Shown here piece after piece: positions 5,036 through 9,517 of a DNA stretch of 9,517 bases (position 1 is the first letter of the stretch; every line of letters starts with the position of its first letter). Source of the stretch: DATMNI01 sp035570275. GTDB taxonomy: Bacteria; Acidobacteriota; Terriglobia; Bryobacterales; Bryobacteraceae. A program made the translations under genes and the position numbers. The DNA lies in NCBI GenBank assembly GCA_035570275.1, contig DATMNI010000018.1, positions 1 through 9,517 on the forward strand, in the 5' to 3' direction. The notes below the pieces were generated by a model that had not been told where the DNA came from, made no database searches, and worked only from the letters and a program-made list of their open reading frames with translations.

Positions 5036-6001
5036 ATGATGTGGCACTTCACCATTCTCCGCGCCGCCATGCCGTTCCTGGCCCTGGCAGCATCCGGCCT
5101 CTCGCAGCCCGGACGCGGCAAGCACATCGTGCTGATTGCGGGCGACCAGGAGTATCGCTCCGAAGAGTCCATCCCGGCGTTGGCCCGAATCCTGTCGTCC
5201 CGCCACGGCTTTCACTGCACGGTTCTCTTCTCCACCAACCGGCAGACCGGGCAGATCGATCCCGACACGCTGGACAACATCCCCGGCCTGGACGCGCTGC
5301 GCAAGGCCGACCTGATGGTGCTGTTCGCGCGCTGGCTGGAACTGCCTGACGAGCAGATGAAAGAGATCGTCGATTACACCAATTCCGGACGTCCGATCGT
5401 CGCGCTGCGCACATCCACGCATCCTTTCAACTATCAGAAGCACCCCGAGAGCCCATACGCCAAATTCAGCTACAACAACAAGGAATTCGCCGGCGGTTAC
5501 GGCCGCCAGGTGCTGGGCGAGACCTGGATCAACCACTACGGCGCGCACCAGAAACAAAGCACCCGCGGCGTGGCGGCGCCGGATGAGGCCCAGCATCCCA
5601 TTCTGCGCGGCGTGAAAGACATCTGGGGCGAATCCGACGTCTACGCCATCACCACCCTGTTCGGCGACAGCCGCCCGCTGGTGATGGGCCAGGTGCTGAT
5701 GGGCATGCAGCCCGATTCACCGCCCGACCCGGCAAAGAAACTGGTGCCGGTTGCCTGGACGAAGACTTACACCGGCGATTCCGGAAAGACCAGCCGCGTC
5801 TTCACCACGACGATGGGGCATGCGATGGATTTCCAGAACGAAGGCTTCCGACGCATGGTGGTCAATGCCTGCTACTGGCTGCTGGGCATGGAGCGCCAGA
5901 TTTCCCCAACTAGCAGCGTGGATCTGGTGGGTGAGTACCACCCGAACCCGATCGGCCTGCACCAGCAGAAGACGGGGCTGCGGGTAGCGGATTTGAAATG
6001 A
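5036..6001 (+). CDS. Secreted ThuA-like domain protein
   Basis: The 321-aa protein has a hydrophobic N-terminal signal (about residues 5-23, FTILRAAMPFLALAASGLS), then a ThuA-like domain with a class I glutamine-amidotransferase-type fold. Visible landmarks are HIVLIAGDQEYRSEESIPAL (30-49), a DLMVLFARW strand (92-100), GRPIVALRTSTHPF (118-131), GGYGRQVLGETWINHYG (153-169), HPILRGV (187-193), TTTMGHAMDF (257-266) and NEGFRRMVVNACYWLLGM (268-285). ThuA was named from rhizobial trehalose use, and such proteins are common as exported, sugar-metabolism-associated proteins in Acidobacteriota and Planctomycetota. They lack a clear amidotransferase catalytic triad and the reaction is unsettled, so no substrate is claimed. 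Its TGA overlaps the ATG of the next gene (ATGA at 5998-6001), implying one mRNA and coupled translation. Confidence 0.8.
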   Translation: MMWHFTILRAAMPFLALAASGLSQPGRGKHIVLIAGDQEYRSEESIPALARILSSRHGFHCTVLFSTNRQTGQIDPDTLDNIPGLDALRKADLMVLFARWLELPDEQMKEIVDYTNSGRPIVALRTSTHPFNYQKHPESPYAKFSYNNKEFAGGYGRQVLGETWINHYGAHQKQSTRGVAAPDEAQHPILRGVKDIWGESDVYAITTLFGDSRPLVMGQVLMGMQPDSPPDPAKKLVPVAWTKTYTGDSGKTSRVFTTTMGHAMDFQNEGFRRMVVNACYWLLGMERQISPTSSVDLVGEYHPNPIGLHQQKTGLRVADLK

Positions 6002-8517
6002 AGCACTTCTTCATCTCGCGGGCGGGTGAGGATGCGGAATTTGCGAAGTGGGTAGCAGACACTCTGGAGGAGGCGGGCTACACCACCATCCTTCAGGACT
6101 TCGACATACTTCCCGGCCACAGCTTCCCTGAGAAGATGAACGAGGCACTCGCCCGTACCGAGCAAGTGATCGCGCTTCTTTCGCCCCATTACGTGGCAAA
6201 GGAATGGACTCGCAAGGAACTTTGGGCCACGCTCAGCACCGATGCCGAAGGCAGGAAGCGAAGGCTGATCCCCGTCAGGATTGCGGTGTGTGAGCTGCCG
6301 CCCCTGATCCGGGACCTCGTCTACATTGACTTGCCTGGCAGAGACCGTGAAAAGCTTCTCAACGGGATTCGCCCGGAGAGCCGGCGCGAACCCGATCCCC
6401 TGCGCACCTTCACCAGTAAACTCCCCACAGTCGATCCGACGCTGCTGGGGCGCGATAAGGAACTGGCGTTCCTCGACCGAGCCTGGGCCGATCCGGCGGC
6501 CAACCTGGTCCAGATCATTGCCGCGGGCGGCACGGGCAAGACGGCGCTAGTGGACAAGTGGTTCCGCCGGCACCTGGGCGAGGCGACAATCTTCGGCTGG
6601 TCGTTCTATAGCCAGGGCACGTCCGAAAACCGGCAGACTTCGTCGGACCCATTCTTCGCCGACATCCTGAGGTTTTTCAAGATTACGATTGAACCGACCG
6701 CATCGGTGTATGCCAAGGCTGAGGCGCTGGCAGACCACCTGCGCAACACGCGGGTGCTGCTGATCCTGGATGGCTGCGAGCCGTTGCAGGACGCCGGCGG
6801 CGATATGAAAGATGGAGCGCTCAAGGCAGGGCTCCAGGAACTGGCCACGCAGAACAAGGGGCTGGTGGTCTGCACCACGCGGGTGCGCATCCATGACGTT
6901 CCGGACGACGCACCGCGTGCGCGATCCATTGACCTCGACAATCTCGACCAGGAGCACGGCGCGGCGTACCTGCGTCACCTCGGCGTGGATGGCACGGACG
7001 AGGAACTACGCCAGGCTTCCGCGGACTACGCGAACCACGCGCTGGCGCTGACGCTGCTGGGGACGTACCTGGTGGACTTCTGCGACAAGGATGTGCGCCG
7101 CCGCATCGAGATTCCGAAGTTGATGGTGGATGAGCTGAAGGCCGGCGCGCGCGCCCGCCACGTGATGGAAGGCTACGCGCGCCAGTTCGCGGGCAAGCCC
7201 GAATTGGAGATGCTACGCGCGCTGGGTTACTTCGACCGCCCCGCGGAACCGGCGGCGCTCAAACTGGTGCTGCCCCCGATGCCCGATCTTACCTGCAAAG
7301 CCGCGCTCAAGCGGCTTCGCGCCGCGCGCCTGATCCTGTCGGCGGACGCGAAGGCACACCTGGATTGTCACCCGCTGATCCGCGAGCACTTCGCGGCAAC
7401 CGCCACCGCCGAGGGCCACGCGCGGCTCTATGAGCACTACCGGAAGCAGGCGCCCGACCGTCCGGACACGCTGGAGGCGATGACGCCGCTGTTCTACGCG
7501 GTCCGCCATGGCTGCCAGGCGGGCCGGCATCAAAAGGTACTCGATGAAGTCTTCTCCGAACGGATCCTGCGCGGCAACGAAGCCTACCTGACTCGTAAAC
7601 TCGGCGCCTATGGAACCACTCTGTCCCTGCTGGCCAACTTCTTTCAGTCCCCGTGGACTACCGCCATTCCTGCACTGTCTCCAGCCGACCAGTCCTGGGT
7701 CATCATCCAATCGGCGTTCGCGCTCCGCGCCCTGGGCCGCCTCGCCGACGCGGTGGAGCCGATGCTGGTCGGGGTCGAAGGGGAAGTAGAGCGTGAGGAT
7801 TGGCCGAACGCCGCCACATCCTACGGCAACCTCAGTGAACTCCGTTTGGCGCTGGGCGACGTGGACGAAGCCATCGTCGCCGCCGACCGTGCACTGGATA
7901 TTGCCAACCGCAGCGGCGACTGGAATAAGCGAGTGAGGGCACTCGCCAGGTTCGCCGACGCCCTCCACCAGTCCGGCAGCCTGGCCGCCGCCGCCCGCCT
8001 GTTCGAGCGCGCCGAGCACATGCAATCCGAAGAGGAACCCAGGCTCCCCACGTTATACTCGCACCAGGGTAACTGCTACTGCGACCTCCTGCTCCACCAG
8101 GGGCAAACCACGGAGGTGGTCCGCCGCGCCGCCCAAACCCTGCGCTGGGCTGAGCAGTACCGTGGGCTTGGGCTCCTCGACATTGGCTTCGACCACCTCT
8201 CACTGGGCCGCGCGCACCCACCCGGTTCCGTGGAATCGGCCACGCACCTCAACCAGGCGGTCGACTACCTGCGCCGGGCGGGCGCTCAGGACTTTTTGCC
8301 ACTCGCTCTGTTGGCCCGCGGCACCCAGAACGACCTGGACGAAGTCTTTCGCATCGCTACCCGATCCGGCATGCGCCTGCACCTCACCGACTACCACCTC
8401 GCCATGGCCCGCCTTCACCACTCGCGCGAACATTTCGACAAAGCCGAAGCCCTGATCGCCGAGACTGGCTATCACCGGCGCGACGCGGAACTCGAAGAAC
8501 TCCGGCAAAGCCTCTGA
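5998..8517 (+). CDS. TIR - STAND NTPase - TPR protein, likely NLR-type antiphage sensor
   Basis: An 839-aa, three-part cytoplasmic protein. Residues 3 to about 110 form a TIR domain: FFISRAGEDAEFAKWVADTL, DFDILPGHSF (34-43), then LLSPHYVAKEWTRKELWATL (60-79). Glu74 sits where NAD-cleaving TIRs carry their catalytic glutamate. Next comes a STAND-type ATPase: LLGRDKEL (149-156), Walker A GGTGKT (177-182), WSFYSQGT (201-208), Walker B VLLILDG (253-259), sensor VVCTTR (290-295), NHALALTLLG (346-355) in the GLPLA position, and CHPLIREHF (457-465) as the counterpart of the MHD motif. Residues about 565-835 are TPR-like helical pairs and end TGYHRRDAELEEL. The known model for such proteins is ligand recognition by the repeats, ATP-driven oligomerisation, then NAD depletion by the TIR. 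The start overlaps the ThuA-like stop and begins with the first TIR strand. No partner effector or mobile-element gene is nearby. The defence role is inferred from architecture; a signalling role is possible. Confidence 0.9.
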   Translation: MKHFFISRAGEDAEFAKWVADTLEEAGYTTILQDFDILPGHSFPEKMNEALARTEQVIALLSPHYVAKEWTRKELWATLSTDAEGRKRRLIPVRIAVCELPPLIRDLVYIDLPGRDREKLLNGIRPESRREPDPLRTFTSKLPTVDPTLLGRDKELAFLDRAWADPAANLVQIIAAGGTGKTALVDKWFRRHLGEATIFGWSFYSQGTSENRQTSSDPFFADILRFFKITIEPTASVYAKAEALADHLRNTRVLLILDGCEPLQDAGGDMKDGALKAGLQELATQNKGLVVCTTRVRIHDVPDDAPRARSIDLDNLDQEHGAAYLRHLGVDGTDEELRQASADYANHALALTLLGTYLVDFCDKDVRRRIEIPKLMVDELKAGARARHVMEGYARQFAGKPELEMLRALGYFDRPAEPAALKLVLPPMPDLTCKAALKRLRAARLILSADAKAHLDCHPLIREHFAATATAEGHARLYEHYRKQAPDRPDTLEAMTPLFYAVRHGCQAGRHQKVLDEVFSERILRGNEAYLTRKLGAYGTTLSLLANFFQSPWTTAIPALSPADQSWVIIQSAFALRALGRLADAVEPMLVGVEGEVEREDWPNAATSYGNLSELRLALGDVDEAIVAADRALDIANRSGDWNKRVRALARFADALHQSGSLAAAARLFERAEHMQSEEEPRLPTLYSHQGNCYCDLLLHQGQTTEVVRRAAQTLRWAEQYRGLGLLDIGFDHLSLGRAHPPGSVESATHLNQAVDYLRRAGAQDFLPLALLARGTQNDLDEVFRIATRSGMRLHLTDYHLAMARLHHSREHFDKAEALIAETGYHRRDAELEELRQSL

Positions 8518-8522
8518 AGTCC

Positions 8523-8546
8523 AAAACCGCGCAACTTCGCGGTTTT
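8523..8546. terminator. Intrinsic terminator after the TIR-STAND gene
   Basis: AAAACCGCG (8523-8531) and CGCGGTTTT (8538-8546) form a perfect 9-bp stem with the 6-base loop CAACTT, starting five bases after the stop codon. The T-run is inside the 3' arm and an A-run inside the 5' arm, so it could terminate in both directions. A TTTTCGAAAA palindrome (8543-8552) overlaps its right edge. Confidence 0.75.
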
Positions 8547-8584
8547 CGAAAAACGCCCCCCTGTAATCAATCATTTACGGACCC

Positions 8585-8607
8585 AAACCGCTAATTCTAG
8601 CGGTTTT
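8585..8607. terminator. Second hairpin terminator upstream of pyrR
   Basis: AAACCGCTA (8585-8593) and TAGCGGTTT (8598-8606) form a perfect 9-bp stem with loop ATTC, followed by T, G and CTTT. Its GCGGTTTT arm is identical to that of the hairpin at 8523-8546, so the arms could pair across the two. It may be a tandem back-up terminator for the upstream gene or, less likely, part of a pyr attenuator. Confidence 0.6.
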
Positions 8608-8627
8608 GCTTTCAGGCCACCCTCACG

Positions 8628-8647
8628 TGATACTCTGTCCTTCGGAG
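8628..8647 (+). promoter_or_regulatory. Candidate pyrR promoter and ribosome site
   Basis: TGATACTCT (8628-8636) reads as an extended -10 element, with a weak TTGCTT (8606-8611) upstream at 19 bases. GGAG at 8644-8647 is the ribosome site, four bases before the ATG at 8652, and it selects this start over the internal Met11. If this -10 is used the leader would be only about ten bases. Confidence 0.4.
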
Positions 8648-8651
8648 CCTT

Positions 8652-9215
8652 ATGTCCCTCACCCGTGAAAAAGCCCAGATCATGAGCGCGTCCGAAATCG
8701 ACCGGACGCTGGTTCGCCTCGCCCACGAAATCCTCGAGAAGACCAAAGATCACGACCTGCTCGCCTTCATAGGAATCCGCCGGCGCGGGGTGCCGCTGGC
8801 GCAGCGGCTCTCGAAGAAAATCGAGGCCCTCGAAAAGCGCCAGGTTCCTGTCGGCATCCTGGATATCAACCTCTACCGCGACGACCTTAGCACCGTGGAT
8901 ATCAAGCCCGTCGTTAGCGCCACCGAAATCCCGTTCAGCGTCGAAGGCAAGGACATCATCCTGATGGATGACGTGCTCTACACCGGCCGCACCATCCGGG
9001 CGGCGCTCGATGCGCTGTTCGATCACGGGCGGCCGGCCCGCGTCCAACTGCTGGTGCTGATCGACCGCGGCCACCGCGAGTTGCCTATCGAGGCGCGCTT
9101 CATCGGGCGCACGGTGCAGACCACCGACATCGAAATCATCGAGGTGAAGTTCCAGGAGATCGACGGCATGGAAAAAGTGCTGCTGGTGGAAAGGGCGGCG
9201 GGCGAGGCGGCCTAG
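8652..9215 (+). CDS. pyrR: Bifunctional pyr operon regulator / uracil phosphoribosyltransferase PyrR
   Basis: A 187-aa protein of the usual PyrR length. It starts with the family's REKAQIMSASEIDRTLVRLAHEI (in residues 5-27), followed by LLAFIGIRRRGVPLAQRL (36-53), the DINLYRDDL segment (71-79) and the PRPP-binding loop IILMDDVLYTGRTIRAAL (102-119), with DDVLYTGRT as the signature. In characterised bacteria PyrR binds pyr mRNA in response to UMP/UTP to control the operon, and many members also convert uracil and PRPP to UMP. pyrB follows after 6 bp, the standard order. Two hairpins lie upstream, but the leader available from the likely promoter seems too short for classic attenuation, so the mode of regulation here is open. 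Confidence 0.95.
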   Translation: MSLTREKAQIMSASEIDRTLVRLAHEILEKTKDHDLLAFIGIRRRGVPLAQRLSKKIEALEKRQVPVGILDINLYRDDLSTVDIKPVVSATEIPFSVEGKDIILMDDVLYTGRTIRAALDALFDHGRPARVQLLVLIDRGHRELPIEARFIGRTVQTTDIEIIEVKFQEIDGMEKVLLVERAAGEAA

Positions 9216-9221
9216 CGCAAC

Positions 9222-9517
9222 ATGCCCGCCGGACTGCTCGGAATCGAGGAGCTTGACCGCGCCGAGATCGAAGCCATCCTGGCGCGGGCGAAATATTTTC
9301 AGCCCGTGCAGAACCAGACGGTGAAGAAGCTGGATACGCTGCGCGGGAAAATGATCGTCAACCTGTTCTACGAAGCCTCCACGCGCACGCGCACCAGCTT
9401 TGAGATCGCCGCCAAGCGCCTGAGCGCGGACGCGGTTTCCATCACGGCGTCGGGCTCCAGCGTGTCCAAGGGCGAGTCGCTGGTGGACACGCTGAACACG
9501 CTGGCGGCCATGCGGCC
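9222..9517 (+). CDS. pyrB: Aspartate carbamoyltransferase catalytic subunit, 5' part
   Basis: The first 98 codons are present and the frame runs off the window end. The enzyme makes N-carbamoyl-aspartate from aspartate and carbamoyl phosphate, the committed step of pyrimidine synthesis. The carbamoyl-phosphate site is seen as FYEASTRTRTSFEIAAKRL (about residues 46-64), with STRTR as the signature and Ala instead of the common Pro just before it; the second signature, SSVSKGESLVDT, is at about 76-87. KGES distinguishes it from ornithine carbamoyltransferase. The start ATG is six bases after the pyrR stop with no strong ribosome site, consistent with translational coupling in a pyrR-pyrB operon. 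Whether pyrC follows cannot be seen. Confidence 0.93.
   Translation, partial: MPAGLLGIEELDRAEIEAILARAKYFQPVQNQTVKKLDTLRGKMIVNLFYEASTRTRTSFEIAAKRLSADAVSITASGSSVSKGESLVDTLNTLAAMR

Noticed and set aside
7213..8025. Minus-strand open frame of about 270 codons inside the TIR-STAND gene
   Set aside because: Composition is Gly, Arg and Gln rich with no motif, and the opposite strand encodes clear TPR-like helices.
5998..8517. Adjacent transposase, integrase or restriction genes that would make a defence island
   Set aside because: None are present in the window; neighbours are ThuA-like, M20 and pyr genes.

Overview
The window looks like a stretch of a GC-rich Gram-negative chromosome, most likely an Acidobacteriota member of the Solibacter/Bryobacter kind. 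This is inferred from a PadR regulator with the N-terminus common in that phylum, an LDH-like malate dehydrogenase, a PyrB with a STRTR motif preceded by FYEA, secreted M20 and ThuA-type proteins, and a 42-bp double-hairpin repeat in the intergenic gaps. No database search was possible, so the taxonomy is a judgement.

Layout, left to right. (1) 1-152, minus strand: 5' part of a PadR-type repressor gene, with a good sigma70-like promoter (TTGACC-N17-TATGTT) embedded in a 38-bp inverted repeat that is a plausible auto-operator. (2) 206-480: a gene-free stretch with GGGAC/GTCCC inverted repeats and short tandem repeats. (3) 521-2548, plus strand: mdh (malate dehydrogenase, TTG start, strong SD) followed after 3 bp by queA (queuosine tRNA modification), probably one transcript. 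(4) 2599-3252, minus strand: a six-helix membrane protein of unknown function. (5) 3421-4851, minus strand: a secreted M20-family metallohydrolase with an unusual metal-site motif. (6) 4852-5035: the divergent intergenic region, mostly filled by a 140-bp imperfect palindrome built from two inverted copies of the 42-bp repeat; a third copy lies at 3297-3338. (7) 5036-8517, plus strand: a secreted ThuA-like protein whose stop codon overlaps (ATGA) the start of an 839-aa TIR - STAND NTPase - TPR protein, which resembles single-gene bacterial NLR-type antiphage sensors. (8) 8523-8607: two strong hairpins with near-interchangeable stems. (9) 8652 to the end: pyrR and the 5' part of pyrB, the beginning of a pyrimidine biosynthesis operon.

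The housekeeping parts (mdh-queA, pyrR-pyrB) look ordinary. The points of most interest are the TIR-STAND-TPR protein, its translational coupling to a secreted ThuA-like protein, the nested palindromic repeat family in intergenic gaps, and the PadR operator. The strands alternate between regions, so at least five transcription units are expected.
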